Shown here in pieces: positions 33,430 to 42,102 of a stretch of 64,000 nt of DNA (position 1 is its first letter; every line of letters begins with the position of its first letter). The translations under genes were made by a program, and so were the position numbers. The stretch comes from Polyangia bacterium (GTDB lineage Bacteria > Myxococcota_A > Polyangia > Nannocystales > Nannocystaceae): contig JAUHWG010000012.1 of the NCBI GenBank assembly GCA_030424595.1, forward strand, positions 124,001 through 188,000. Direction: 5' to 3'. The notes beneath the pieces were generated by a model. It was given only the letters and a program-made list of their open reading frames with translations, did not search any database and was not told the origin of the DNA.

Positions 33430-34077
33430 CTAGACCCACAGCGGCTCGGGCATCGGCGCGCCGTAGGGGAGGATCACCACCTTGCACTCGCCCTCGTCGC
33501 AGCTCTCCCCCATCTCTTGGTCGCAGGGGTTGTCGCACTTGCCACAATTCAGCGGGTCTACTTGGGTGTTGACGCAGACGTCCTTGCAGATCTCCTCGCC
33601 CGGGCCCATGCACGCGCCCTCGCTGTCCGAGCCCGAGTCCGAGTCCGAGTCCGAGTCCGAGTCGGTGGTCGTCGTCCCGCCCGTCGTCGTCGTCCCGCCC
33701 GTCGTCGTCCCGCTCGTCGTCGTCCCGCTCGTCGGATCCGTCGTGCTCGACGCGCTCCCGTCCGACTCTGAGTCGGAGGTCGAGGTCCCGCTCGCGGAGG
33801 TCGAGGACTCGGTCCCCGAGCTCGTGGACTGACCGCTGGTGCTCGACATCGATCCGTTGGAGCTCTCCGACGTCGAGCTTTGGCTGCCCGCGGTCGTGTC
33901 GCCCGTGCTCTCCGTGCTGCCCATGTCATCGCCGGTGCAGGCGATCATCGTCAGGCCGACGAGCGCCGAGACGAGGAAGGGCGCGCTGCCGACGACGAAG
34001 CGCTGCGGCGTCGCGCAGAACGGGCAGTGAAGGTCGCCCTCTCGGACATGACGCGAGCACTCCGGACAACGTTGCAT
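33430..34077 (-). CDS. Zinc-ribbon membrane protein with Stig1-like Cys-rich domain
   Basis: The 215-residue protein starts with a zinc ribbon (Cys4, Cys7, Cys18, Cys21 in CPECSRHVREGDLHCPFC), then one membrane segment (GSAPFLVSALVGLTMIACTG), a very long Ser/Thr/Asp-rich low-complexity linker, and a Cys-rich end (CVNTQVDPLNCGKC, CDEGEC) like Stig1 or related surface modules. The zinc-ribbon N terminus would be cytoplasmic and the Cys-rich part outside. The start ATG is preceded by TACCGT 6 nt upstream. The SDSDSDSDS-coding DNA is a simple tandem repeat. Confidence 0.72.
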   Translation of the reverse strand: MQRCPECSRHVREGDLHCPFCATPQRFVVGSAPFLVSALVGLTMIACTGDDMGSTESTGDTTAGSQSSTSESSNGSMSSTSGQSTSSGTESSTSASGTSTSDSESDGSASSTTDPTSGTTTSGTTTGGTTTTGGTTTTDSDSDSDSDSGSDSEGACMGPGEEICKDVCVNTQVDPLNCGKCDNPCDQEMGESCDEGECKVVILPYGAPMPEPLWV

Positions 34078-34083
34078 TCGCCG

Positions 34084-34092
34084 ACGGTAGCA
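34084..34092 (-). promoter_or_regulatory. Extended -10 element TGC-TACCGT
   Basis: On the minus strand, TGCTACCGT ends 6 nt before the ATG of the zinc-ribbon/Stig1 protein. A GGGAGG further upstream is too far to act as ribosome binding site. Confidence 0.45.
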
Positions 34093-34100
34093 CCTCCCAG

Positions 34101-34186
34101 GCGAGCGCGGCAGCGTTCTGTCGCGACCAAGAGGACCAACGATCGCGGCGCGAGAGCACACGGAACCTTCACCGCGGTCTGCTAGG
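34101..34186 (-). repeat. Dispersed intergenic repeat, copy 2
   Basis: In minus orientation it reads through GACCGCGGTGAAGG and CCGTGTGCTCTCGCGCCGC, then TGGTCCTCTTGG, matching the serS-side copy over about 75 bp. It lies between two minus-strand genes. Confidence 0.7.
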
Positions 34187-34205
34187 AGGTCCGGTGAAAG
34201 TGCTC

Positions 34206-35741
34206 CTAGAGCGCGGTCGAGACCATCCAGCGCAGCAGGCCGTTGGCGTCGCGGCTCAGCTCCGGATCGGGCTCCAAGGTGGAGACGCGGGAGAGCTCGC
34301 GATCGGAGCCGAGCACGTAGAGGTTGCGGGGCGAGGTCGCCGGCTGCACGAGATCGTTGAGCGAGCTGTCGGCCCGGCTGTAGAGCAGGAGCTCCCCCTC
34401 GTCGTCGATCGAGAGCGCCCACATCGGCACGCCGTCGTAGCGCTCGAGGCCCGCGACCGAGACCCGGATCACCGAGCCTATCTGCACCGACCCGTCCCCC
34501 GTCGTCTCGCCGCCAAACCCGTCGAGGCAGGCCCAGGCCGCCCACCGGCCGGAGGGCGCGACCACAGGCGTCTGGCCGAAGAAGCAGGGGGTCTGGACGA
34601 TGTTCACGAGCTCGACCTGGTCGCTGGCGATCCGCAGCATCGGCCCCCCGCGCGAGACCATGATCACCGTCCGCCCCTCGCGATCGAGGTGCCAGCTCCA
34701 GGGAGCGCTGCCGCCGAGGAGCGGCAGCGCCACCTCTTCGCCGGTGGTCCAGTCCACGCGGACCACCTCGCTGTCGCGGAGAACGACGTAGTGACGACCG
34801 GAGATCGCCGCGATCACCTCACCGCTGCCGGTCCAGACGCAGCTCGTCGGCTCCGGCGCCGGCTCCTCGCCGTCCTCCCCCTCCTGGGCGACCCACGACC
34901 AGCGCTGGATCCGGCAGGGGTCGTCGGGATCGCCGATGACGGAGAGCGCGGAACCATCGGGATCGACGAGGCCGAGGCAGCCGACCGTCTCGGCGCAGCC
35001 CGACGGGCGCACGCCGGTGACATCGCTGAGGAGCGCGCCGCGGCCGAGCTCGACCGCCAGCCGCGAGTCCTCCGGCCCCTCGGCGTAGCGGAAGGCCCGC
35101 ACCTCGCCGCCGGGCGTCGGCACCAGGACGTTGCCGAGCTCCCCCGCGTAGCTCGCGTCCCCCGTGAAGATGACGGGGGCATCGGTCGCGCTCGCCGACC
35201 CCCAGCGGGGAAAGCAGGAGAGCGAGCCCTCCCCCAGCGCCGTCGTCCAGGGCTCCAGGGCACCGCCCGCGCCGGTCGTCTGGAGGCCCGCGGTGGTCGG
35301 TAGGATCGCTAGCTCACGCGCGCAGGGATCGATCCAGGTCACAGCGTCGCCGCGGGCGCTGAAGACCGGCGCCGGCGCCCGCAGCCCGAGGGGCACCTGG
35401 ATCGACAGCGCGCGCCGCTCGTCGAGGTCGAGGTAGGCGATCTGAAAGGCGTTCGCGCCGGTCACCCGCAACGACCGCGGATCGGCGGCCATGAGCAGCG
35501 CTCCCCGGCCCCGCGGCCCCAGCTCGAGCACCAAGGACTCGCGCTCGGCGTCCTGGAGGTCGCTGCTCGGCCGCAGCGTCATCGTCTCGAACTCTCCGCG
35601 ACTGTAGATATGGACGGTCCGCTCGCCGCCGACGTGCTCCTGGTCGAGCCAGAGCGCCCGCGCCTCCACCGTCGGCGTGTCGCAGGCCGAAACCGCCGAC
35701 AGTGCCAACAGTGTCGTCAGCGAGGCAGCCCAGCCGATCAT
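34206..35741 (-). CDS. Beta-propeller-like lipoprotein
   Basis: This 511-residue protein has lipobox SAC (SAVSAC) after a short signal. The body alternates beta strands with Trp/Asp/Gly motifs (SARGDAVTWIDPCAREL, GSGEVIAAISGRHYVVLRD, LDREGRTVIMVSRGG, APSGRWAAWACLDG) typical of WD40/TolB-like propeller proteins. No enzymatic residues can be named. ATG 35741 is chosen because the lipobox then lies about 20 residues in; an upstream ATG adds 24. It is divergent from the TPR gene. Confidence 0.75.
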   Translation of the reverse strand: MIGWAASLTTLLALSAVSACDTPTVEARALWLDQEHVGGERTVHIYSRGEFETMTLRPSSDLQDAERESLVLELGPRGRGALLMAADPRSLRVTGANAFQIAYLDLDERRALSIQVPLGLRAPAPVFSARGDAVTWIDPCARELAILPTTAGLQTTGAGGALEPWTTALGEGSLSCFPRWGSASATDAPVIFTGDASYAGELGNVLVPTPGGEVRAFRYAEGPEDSRLAVELGRGALLSDVTGVRPSGCAETVGCLGLVDPDGSALSVIGDPDDPCRIQRWSWVAQEGEDGEEPAPEPTSCVWTGSGEVIAAISGRHYVVLRDSEVVRVDWTTGEEVALPLLGGSAPWSWHLDREGRTVIMVSRGGPMLRIASDQVELVNIVQTPCFFGQTPVVAPSGRWAAWACLDGFGGETTGDGSVQIGSVIRVSVAGLERYDGVPMWALSIDDEGELLLYSRADSSLNDLVQPATSPRNLYVLGSDRELSRVSTLEPDPELSRDANGLLRWMVSTAL

Positions 35742-35921
35742 CGTAGGCGGACCTCGCCGCGGAGCTGACCCCCTGATCATCCGCGGCAACGATACCAGGA
35801 GGATGATCCTCACGGCTGCGCGGAGTCTCCGCGCTCCTCACGCTCTGGCCCCGATCCGCCCGCGATCTGGGCCTCAGGCCGGCCTTGCGCCACCCGGCCC
35901 CTTGCGGCAGGCTTGCGCGCC

Positions 35922-37916
35922 ATGGCCGGCGACGACACCCAGCAATTCGACAGCGAAGACCAGGACGAGCTGATGCTCGGCGACGAGGGCGAGGACGCCC
36001 CCGCCACGGACGCGGAGATCAACGAGGCCGCGAAGATGATCGACTTCGTCGTTCTGCCGATCGCCTGCGTCAACGAGGGCAAGGGAGCCCCGCTGGCGAT
36101 GGGCATCCAGCGCTGGATCGCCCAGGATCTCGCCCAGCACGACGCCAAGGCGGCGGCGCCGGTATTCACCGCGATGCACGATCAGAACGGCCAGAAGGTC
36201 CCGGCGCTGATGGTCTTCCGCGAGCCGTGGACCGACGAGCGCGCCGTCGAGGGGATCGGCCGCTTCCCGAACGCGACCAAGGGCCTCCTCGTCGACATGA
36301 AGGTCGAGGACGAGCAGCTCGCCTGGGAGGCGCGCTTCATCGACGTCGACCCGGCGACCAAGGCGATCACCGAGCGCAAGCGCTGGAGCTTCGGCGGCAC
36401 CCCGCCCGAGATGGCCGTCGCCATCCACGAGCTCCTCCTCGGCATCGCCGCCGAGCTCGACGTCAAGGTCGACTACGAGAGCTGGGAGAAGGCCTTCGGC
36501 ACCGACAACGTCCAGGCGTTGGTCTCCTTCCTCGTCGGCCTCGGCAACCTCAGCGCCCTCCAGGGCCGCTGCGTGCCGACCACCTCGCAGCAGCTCCTGG
36601 CGCCCCTGATCGACGCGATCAACCGCGCGCCGGAGATGGACGTGACGATGTCCGCCCTCCACGCGATGGTCGACATCCTCGTCGCCGGTCAGCCCGACCA
36701 GGGCGCGATCCCGCTCTCGGTCCAGGCCCTCAACGTCGCCGCCCAGCGCCGTGAGAAGGACCAGGGCGCCTGGCATCACCTGGCGATCGTCCTCCGCCGC
36801 GTCGGCGACGTCGGCGGCGCGATCTCGGCCTTCCAGCAGGCGATCAACCTCGGGCCCCAGAGCGCCGCGGTCGCCTCTGGGATGATCGACACCCTCCGCT
36901 CCGCCGGCGACTCCGAGAACGCCTTCAAGGTCGCGCAGTTCTGCGTCGAGAACGGCAACGAGGGCCCCGTGGTCTTCGCCCAGATCGCCTCCTTGATGAT
37001 CGAGAACGACCAGTTCGACGAGGCCGAGCCCTTCCTCCGCCGGGCGATCGACGAGGGCAAGGTGCCGAGCGCCTACGGCGATCTCGCCAACGTCCTCTGG
37101 GACCGCGACGGCGACGACGACGAGACCGCGGAGAACCAGCAGGAGGCGCTCGCCCTCCTCGGCACCGCGGTCGAGCTCCCGAGCCTCCACAAGTCCTCGC
37201 TCGACATGCTCCTCGACCTCCACGAGGAGGAGAAGATCGAGGACGCGACCAAGCTGCTGCTCAAGGCCGCGGAGGTCCACAACGAGAACGCTGGCGTCCT
37301 CCGCTACGTCGCGTCGATGTACCTCGAGGGCGACAACCCCGAGGCCGCTCGCCCCTACCTCGACCGGATCCTGACCCTCGGCGGCCGCGGCCTCGACGAC
37401 GACGCCTTCGCCCGTCGCTCGCTCCTCGCGCTCAACCTCGAGGACTTCGAGGACCGCTACGACGACGCGATCGACAAGGTCCGCTCGGACAACGCCGGCT
37501 CGCAGCGCGAGGCCGCGGTCTTCCTCCGCGAGGTCATCGCCCGCGAGCCCCGCTACTGGCAGCCGCACCTGATGCTCGCCCTCGCCGTCCGCGGCACCGA
37601 GGGTGACGGGGCCGCGCTCGCCCACCTGATGGACGCGGTCCGCCTCCGCCCCAACGACCTCGAGATCCGCTCGCTCCTCGCGGCGATCCTCCGCAAGCAA
37701 GGCCGCCCCCGCGAGGCCGTCGAGCACCTCCGGGTGGTCGTCGCCTTGAACCCGCGGGAGATCGATCCGGTGATCACCCTCGCCTCGTGCATGCGCGACG
37801 CGAACATGTTCGACGAGGCCCGCCAGGTGTGCGAAGCCGCGCTGAAGATGATCCCGGACCACCCGGAGTTCACGCGGATCCTCGCCGGTCTGCCGGCTCC
37901 GAAGCAGCAGCACTGA
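35922..37916 (+). CDS. TPR-repeat protein
   Basis: The 664-residue protein has a soluble N-terminal domain (residues 1-230) that is mostly alpha/beta (WIAQDLAQHDAKAAAPVF, EARFIDVDPATKAITERKRW), then multiple tetratricopeptide-like repeats (VGDVGGAISAFQQAINLGP, FDEAEPFLRRAIDEGKVP, NPEAARPYLDRILTLGGRG, PREAVEHLRVVVALNP, FDEARQVCEAALKMIPDHPE). There is no signal peptide. It is likely a scaffold in a multiprotein complex, but the partners are unknown. The start is ATG 35922; a TTG three codons upstream is the alternative. A terminator-like hairpin follows. Confidence 0.85.
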   Translation: MAGDDTQQFDSEDQDELMLGDEGEDAPATDAEINEAAKMIDFVVLPIACVNEGKGAPLAMGIQRWIAQDLAQHDAKAAAPVFTAMHDQNGQKVPALMVFREPWTDERAVEGIGRFPNATKGLLVDMKVEDEQLAWEARFIDVDPATKAITERKRWSFGGTPPEMAVAIHELLLGIAAELDVKVDYESWEKAFGTDNVQALVSFLVGLGNLSALQGRCVPTTSQQLLAPLIDAINRAPEMDVTMSALHAMVDILVAGQPDQGAIPLSVQALNVAAQRREKDQGAWHHLAIVLRRVGDVGGAISAFQQAINLGPQSAAVASGMIDTLRSAGDSENAFKVAQFCVENGNEGPVVFAQIASLMIENDQFDEAEPFLRRAIDEGKVPSAYGDLANVLWDRDGDDDETAENQQEALALLGTAVELPSLHKSSLDMLLDLHEEEKIEDATKLLLKAAEVHNENAGVLRYVASMYLEGDNPEAARPYLDRILTLGGRGLDDDAFARRSLLALNLEDFEDRYDDAIDKVRSDNAGSQREAAVFLREVIAREPRYWQPHLMLALAVRGTEGDGAALAHLMDAVRLRPNDLEIRSLLAAILRKQGRPREAVEHLRVVVALNPREIDPVITLASCMRDANMFDEARQVCEAALKMIPDHPEFTRILAGLPAPKQQH

Positions 37917-37935
37917 GCGGGACCGCTCCACGGAC

Positions 37936-37989
37936 CGCTGGAGAGCTCCAGCGCACCTCGGGCCGAGCTCCTCCAGGAGCCCGGCCCGA
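37936..37989 (+). terminator. Double hairpin after the TPR gene
   Basis: CGCTGGA-gagc-TCCAGCG (37936-37953) and TCGGGCC...GGCCCGA with an inner GAGCTCC/GGAG(C)C stem (37958-37989). No T-run. The position directly after the TPR stop supports termination. Confidence 0.45.
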
Positions 37990-38009
37990 AGTGCGTCAAG
38001 GGGCCGCTG

Positions 38010-38018
38010 TGGTAGTCT
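38010..38018 (+). promoter_or_regulatory. Extended -10 element TGG-TAGTCT
   Basis: TGGTAGTCT ends 12 nt before the ATG of the hydroxylase-like gene, with no Shine-Dalgarno in between. Confidence 0.45.
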
Positions 38019-38030
38019 CGCGGCCCGTCC

Positions 38031-38657
38031 ATGACACTCCCGGTCCTCAAGCAGCCGCCCGCTTCGGCGACGACGCTCCACCCCGAGCCGCTGATCTTCA
38101 CGATCGACGACGTCATCGACCCGGAGGTCTGTCGTCATCTGATCTCCCTCGCCGAGCCCAAGCGGCGGCGGGCCGAGGTCAGCGGGGTCGAGCGCGGACG
38201 CAAGAGCGCCGGCCGGACCAACGACGTCGTCTGGGTCCCGCACGACACGACCCCCACCACCCTCCGGCTCGCGCGCCGGCTCGCCAAGGTCGTCGGCCTA
38301 CCGCTAGAGCACGCCGAGTCCTTCCAGGTGATCGCCTACGAGGTCGACCAGGAGTACCGGCCCCACTTCGACGCCTACGACCTGAGCACCCCCCGAGGGC
38401 AGCGTTGCTGCGCCCGCGGAGGCCAGCGCTTGGTGACGCTCCTGGGCTACCTCTCCGACGTCGAGGCCGGCGGCTCGACGAGCTTCCCCAAGCTCGACGT
38501 CACCGTCGAGGCGAAGCGGGGTCGGGTCCTGATCTTCCACAACTGCCGCGCGGGCACCGACACCCGCCACCCCCACGGACTCCACGCCGGCGACCCGGTC
38601 GAGCGCGGGACCAAGTGGGCCTTCAACCTCTGGTTCCACGCCGCGCCCTTCCGCTGA
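38031..38657 (+). CDS. Prolyl-4-hydroxylase-like 2-oxoglutarate/Fe(II) oxygenase
   Basis: This 208-residue soluble enzyme matches the P4H fold: YRPHFDAYDL supplies the iron ligands His112 and Asp114, and HAGDPVERGTKWAFNLWFH supplies the distal His (about 185) and the oxoglutarate-binding Lys/Arg. GGSTSFPKLDVTVEAKRG is typical of the family. It probably hydroxylates proline or another residue on a protein or peptide. Its substrate is unknown; a nearby repetitive protein would be a candidate but none is evident. A 74-bp higher-order tandem repeat follows directly. Confidence 0.85.
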   Translation: MTLPVLKQPPASATTLHPEPLIFTIDDVIDPEVCRHLISLAEPKRRRAEVSGVERGRKSAGRTNDVVWVPHDTTPTTLRLARRLAKVVGLPLEHAESFQVIAYEVDQEYRPHFDAYDLSTPRGQRCCARGGQRLVTLLGYLSDVEAGGSTSFPKLDVTVEAKRGRVLIFHNCRAGTDTRHPHGLHAGDPVERGTKWAFNLWFHAAPFR

Positions 38658-38681
38658 GGGCCGTCGGAGCTCGTCTGGTCT

Positions 38682-38891
38682 GGCTCGTCTGGGCGGCCTC
38701 GTCTGGTCGGGTTTGTCTGGGTGGGCTAGTCCCGTGGACGGGCCTCGTCTGGGCGGGCTCGTCTGGGCGGCCTCGTCTGGTCGGGTTTGTCTGGGTGGGC
38801 TAGTCCCGTGGACGGGCCTCATCTGGGCGGGCTCGTCTGGGCGGCCTCGTCTGGTCGGGTTTGTCTGGGTGGGCTAGTCCCGTGGACGGGC
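38682..38891. repeat. 74-bp higher-order tandem repeat (three copies)
   Basis: Three copies start at 38682, 38756 and 38830 (the last truncated after about 62 bp). Each 74-bp unit is made of four 14-bp variants of CGTCTGGgcGGgct and one 18-bp variant with AGTCCCGTGGACGGGCCT. Copies differ only at one or two positions, indicating recent amplification. No gene is seen in this roughly 340-bp gap. Confidence 0.92.
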
Positions 38892-38997
38892 CCCGATGAT
38901 CCGATCCGCTGGCCCGATCCGACGACCTGGCCCCGATAACCTGTCCCCAATAACCTATCCCTTACAACCCTCCGCCGAGGTCAGGCGTCGAACTCCG

Positions 38998-40515
38998 CTA
39001 GAAGCGAAGATCCGCGTAGAGGTTGAGGACGCTGAAGAACTGCGAGTAGGTCCCGTCTGCGCCGGCCTGCCGGGTCGGCTGCTGCCAGGCCCCGAGCAGG
39101 CTCTTGCCGGCGGTGTCGACCTTGCGGAAGATGATCTGCGTCGAGGTCAGCGAGAGCGCGACCTGGCGGACGATCTGCCAGCGAACGCCGACCGAGACCG
39201 ACCCCTTGTCCATGTCCATCAGCGCCGAGTCGAGCGTCTGCACCGGCACTGCCGAGGAATCGTAGCCGCCGCCTAGGTAGGCCTCGAGGCCAGGCAAGAA
39301 CCAGTAGGACGCGCCCACCCGGACCCCGCCGGAGTCCTTCCAAAAGCGCGGCAGGTGCTGGACGACCCCCGAGTGGTCTCCCTCCGCGCCGTAGGCCTCG
39401 GGGTTGGTGAAGGCCTCGTCCTCGCCGGCGAACGAGCAGTTGCGGTCGGGATCGTCGGCGTCGAGCAGACACTGCTTGTTGAAGACCGACCACCGCGAGT
39501 AGTCGGCGAAGAGCCGCAGCTCCAGGCGCGGCGTCGGCCGAACGCGGACGCCGAGGCGGGCGATCTCCGGCAGCGTCTGGGTCAGCTCGACCTGCTGGGT
39601 CAACGGATCGCCGAGGGCCAAGACGTTGGTCAAGGTGCCGCGCAGGCGCATACCGCCGACGACGTTGGGCTGGCTGGTGTAGGAGGCGCCCACCCAGAGC
39701 AGATCCTGCATGTTCCAGATCGCGCCCACCGAGAAGCCGCCCTGCCAGCCGTCGACGTCGACGAGCGAGCGGCCCTCCTTGAGCGTCGCCGTCTCCAGCG
39801 AGTCGCCGAAGACGAGGTCGTCGGTGCCGTCGGCGTTGCGGGCCCGGATCGTGTTGACGTTGGAGTGGATCGCCGAGCCGGTGGCGCCGACGCTGAGACC
39901 TATCTCCGGGAAGCGCAGGGCGACGGCGCCGGTCAGGTACATCGACCGCAGCGCCCCGTCGATCGTGTACCAGCGCTGGACCCCGTCGACCGCCCCCGGG
40001 AAGTTCTTGTCGCCGGCGTAGGCCTGGTTGCGATCCCAGGAGGCCGAGCCGCCGAAGGGGTAGTACCAAGCGCCGCCGACGACCAGACGCTTGGTGCCGA
40101 AGTCGGTGCTCACGCCGGCGAAGGGCGCGGCGATCGTGTTGAAGAGCGTCGCCTTGCCGTCGTTGGCCCCGGGCGCGAGCTCGAGTGATTCTTTGGAGGA
40201 GACCGCAGAGCCCGGCCGCTCGTAGCCCGCCCACCGGAGCACCATCGTCCCGTCGACCATGATCCGAGTCCCCCGCGAGAGGGCGATACCGGCGGGGTTG
40301 TAGTAGATCGCGGTCGGGTTGTCGGTGGTCGGATGACCGTGCTCTCCGCCGAAGCGAGCCGCCGAGAGGCCCGAGGCCGACGCATCCCCTCCCCAGGCGA
40401 GCGCGCCGATCAGCACGCCTGCGCCGATCCAGCGCCCCGGTCTCAAGTTGAGGCTCCGCAGCCCCGCCGTCGACAACCTGCTCCGCCCTTGGGCCTTCGC
40501 GCTTCGTCCAACCAT
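38998..40515 (-). CDS. FadL/TodX-type outer membrane transporter
   Basis: This 505-residue protein has a signal peptide (WIGAGVLIGALAWGGDASA) and an N-terminal plug-like segment DNPTAIYYNPAGIALSRGTRI, which is the family signature (NPAxxA), followed by many amphipathic beta-strands. It ends in LNLYADLRF, a typical terminal Phe-containing beta-signal for outer membrane insertion. The family carries long-chain fatty acids or aromatic hydrocarbons across the outer membrane. ATG 40515 is used; upstream ATGs would place unrelated residues before the signal. Many aligned strands are lower confidence than the ends. Confidence 0.88.
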   Translation of the reverse strand: MVGRSAKAQGRSRLSTAGLRSLNLRPGRWIGAGVLIGALAWGGDASASGLSAARFGGEHGHPTTDNPTAIYYNPAGIALSRGTRIMVDGTMVLRWAGYERPGSAVSSKESLELAPGANDGKATLFNTIAAPFAGVSTDFGTKRLVVGGAWYYPFGGSASWDRNQAYAGDKNFPGAVDGVQRWYTIDGALRSMYLTGAVALRFPEIGLSVGATGSAIHSNVNTIRARNADGTDDLVFGDSLETATLKEGRSLVDVDGWQGGFSVGAIWNMQDLLWVGASYTSQPNVVGGMRLRGTLTNVLALGDPLTQQVELTQTLPEIARLGVRVRPTPRLELRLFADYSRWSVFNKQCLLDADDPDRNCSFAGEDEAFTNPEAYGAEGDHSGVVQHLPRFWKDSGGVRVGASYWFLPGLEAYLGGGYDSSAVPVQTLDSALMDMDKGSVSVGVRWQIVRQVALSLTSTQIIFRKVDTAGKSLLGAWQQPTRQAGADGTYSQFFSVLNLYADLRF

Positions 40516-40610
40516 GACTTGCACCTCGGGCCATGCACCTTGTGCTAGCCGCATGTGCGACTCTACTATGAAGCGAGGACGACCGGCGAGGCCGCGTCGC
40601 GTGGATACCG

Positions 40611-41342
40611 ATGAAGATGCAGGCGATCGGGATGGCCCCAAGACGGAACGCGAGTCTGGCCTCGAGTCTGGCCCCAAGTCTGGCGGACGGAGAGTCCCTC
40701 GCTGAACCCCGTCGACGGCCGCTCCTCCGGGGCCTGGTCCCTGCCCTCGTGACGACCGCAGCCCTGCTCTGCGCCGGCTGTCCCGCTCCCGAGGCCCGCC
40801 TCGACGAGTTCCTCGAGGCCTCCGAGGAGGATCGCGAGGCCCCCCCCGCGAAGATGGATCTGGCGAGCACCCTCGCCGACATCAACGGGGACTTCTTCCT
40901 CGCCCTCGCGGTCGCGACCGCCTCGGATCTGCCGCTCCAGTTCTACACGACGGCGACGCTGGTCCAGTCCGGCGACGGCACCGGGATCTTGACCCTGAGC
41001 CTCCAGCCCCTCGCGATCGATCCCGGCGAGACCCTCACGCCGCGGACGCCCGTCGGCGATCCGCTGGTGATCGAGGACATCGTCGTCTCGGAGGAGGGCG
41101 CCTTCGCGGCCGACCTCGGAGAGATCGATCTGGTCGCCGCCGCCAACCCGATCCTCGGCCTCGACATCACGGCGACGATCGCCCTGGAGGGGTTTATCCA
41201 GGACGAGAACCTGTTTTGCGGCAACGTGACCGGCATGGTCAGCTCCCCGACCGACCTCGATCTCGCCGGCTCGACCTTCTCGGCGGTCCGCGTGAACAGC
41301 GTCGACGAGCTGCCTGAGATGTTCGCGATCAAGTGCCCCTAG
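40611..41342 (+). CDS. Hypothetical lipoprotein
   Basis: This 243-residue protein has a lipobox LCAGC after a basic N-terminal region and a hydrophobic segment (LVPALVTTAALLCAGC). The mature part is acidic and beta-rich (FFLALAVATASDLPLQFYTTATLV), with a repeat of TATI-like strands toward the end. No family was recognised. Either ATG 40611 or ATG 40632 could be the start. It is divergent from fadL with 95 bp between starts. Confidence 0.68.
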   Translation: MKMQAIGMAPRRNASLASSLAPSLADGESLAEPRRRPLLRGLVPALVTTAALLCAGCPAPEARLDEFLEASEEDREAPPAKMDLASTLADINGDFFLALAVATASDLPLQFYTTATLVQSGDGTGILTLSLQPLAIDPGETLTPRTPVGDPLVIEDIVVSEEGAFAADLGEIDLVAAANPILGLDITATIALEGFIQDENLFCGNVTGMVSSPTDLDLAGSTFSAVRVNSVDELPEMFAIKCP

Positions 41343-41674
41343 CTGCGGCGAGGGTCCTGCTCGTCGCCCCTCCCTCTCGGCCCCGGCGAGACGGGCACTA
41401 GAGCCCGGCACCGCGGCGCTCCGTCGAAGCCGACAGGTCCAACGGTCGGATCGATCCGTGCTCTCGGATCCGGCTGGGGTGCTCAACACCCGACCGCTGT
41501 CCCTCGCGGGTACCCAGCCCACCGATGATCGTGCATGCACGGCACCGCGAGCGACGGTCGCTCGTCGAAAGTGCCACCTCATCGCACATCCAAAACGTGC
41601 GTCGCAGGGGGTTGCGTTCTTCGAAACCTATCTCATGGTTGAGACGTTGAAAACTTGAACCCAGGAGACAGAGA
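41343..41674. other. 332-bp gap upstream of the 58-residue peptide gene
   Basis: There is no supported gene. It contains the palindrome GTGCATGCAC (41531-41540), GAGCGA-cgg-TCGCTC (41549-41563), GGGTG-ctcaa-CACCC, and then a more AT-rich stretch with AAACTTGAAC (41651-41660) and AGGAGA before the next start. The last 100 bp look like a promoter/leader. Confidence 0.6.
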
Positions 41675-41851
41675 ATGCGACGACCCAGCACGAGCGATCA
41701 GACCACCTCCCCGCGGACCGGGACCGATGACCTGAAGTTCATCTCGCGCTTCACCACCGCAGTCACAGAGCAGCCCTTCTTGATGGATCTGCTCAGCCTC
41801 CAGCGTCAGCGTCGGCGTAACGCCCACTACGACGCTCCGCAGGCCGCCTAG
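41675..41851 (+). CDS. 58-residue peptide, not recognised
   Basis: A complete short reading frame has AGGAGA seven bases before ATG. Residues 17-40 carry the most hydrophobic stretch (DDLKFISRFTTAVTEQPF, then LMDLLSLQ), followed by a basic RQRRRNAHYDAPQAA tail. No leader/core cleavage site can be named. It could be a small regulatory peptide, antitoxin-like, or RiPP-like precursor, but there is no direct support for any of these. It is convergent with the AraC gene (251 bp away). Confidence 0.55.
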   Translation: MRRPSTSDQTTSPRTGTDDLKFISRFTTAVTEQPFLMDLLSLQRQRRRNAHYDAPQAA

Positions 41852-41954
41852 CCCCGGAGTCGCAGGCTGCCGGCCGCTCGCGCGCGATGCCTGCGAGCTC
41901 GACCAAAGTCGCGATGTTCCAGCTTCTGAGCTCGATGAGCGGGCGAGCGACGCC

Positions 41955-41984
41955 GATGATCCGATGATCCGATGATCCGATGAT
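41955..41984. repeat. Short tandem repeat GATGATCC
   Basis: Nearly four copies of the 8-bp GATGATCC in the gap between the peptide gene and the AraC gene. It is likely a simple-sequence tract; related CGATGATCCGATCC occurs near 38891. Confidence 0.85.
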
Positions 41985-42102
41985 CTCGAGACGTCCGGCC
42001 TGACCGCCGAGCCAGCTAGGACCGCCGATCGAACAGCGCACACCGGCGGCGAAGGACAAGGCCGCGGCGCTGAGCGGCACGGACTCATCCGTCGCAGGCG
42101 CC

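Noticed and set aside
35874..38243. Long open frame on the minus strand opposite the TPR gene
   Set aside because: Asp, Glu, Val and Arg-rich shadow of the real TPR gene, with no domains.
38682..38891. CRISPR array
   Set aside because: The 74-bp blocks are tandem, with internal 14-bp variation, and have no unique spacers or cas genes nearby.
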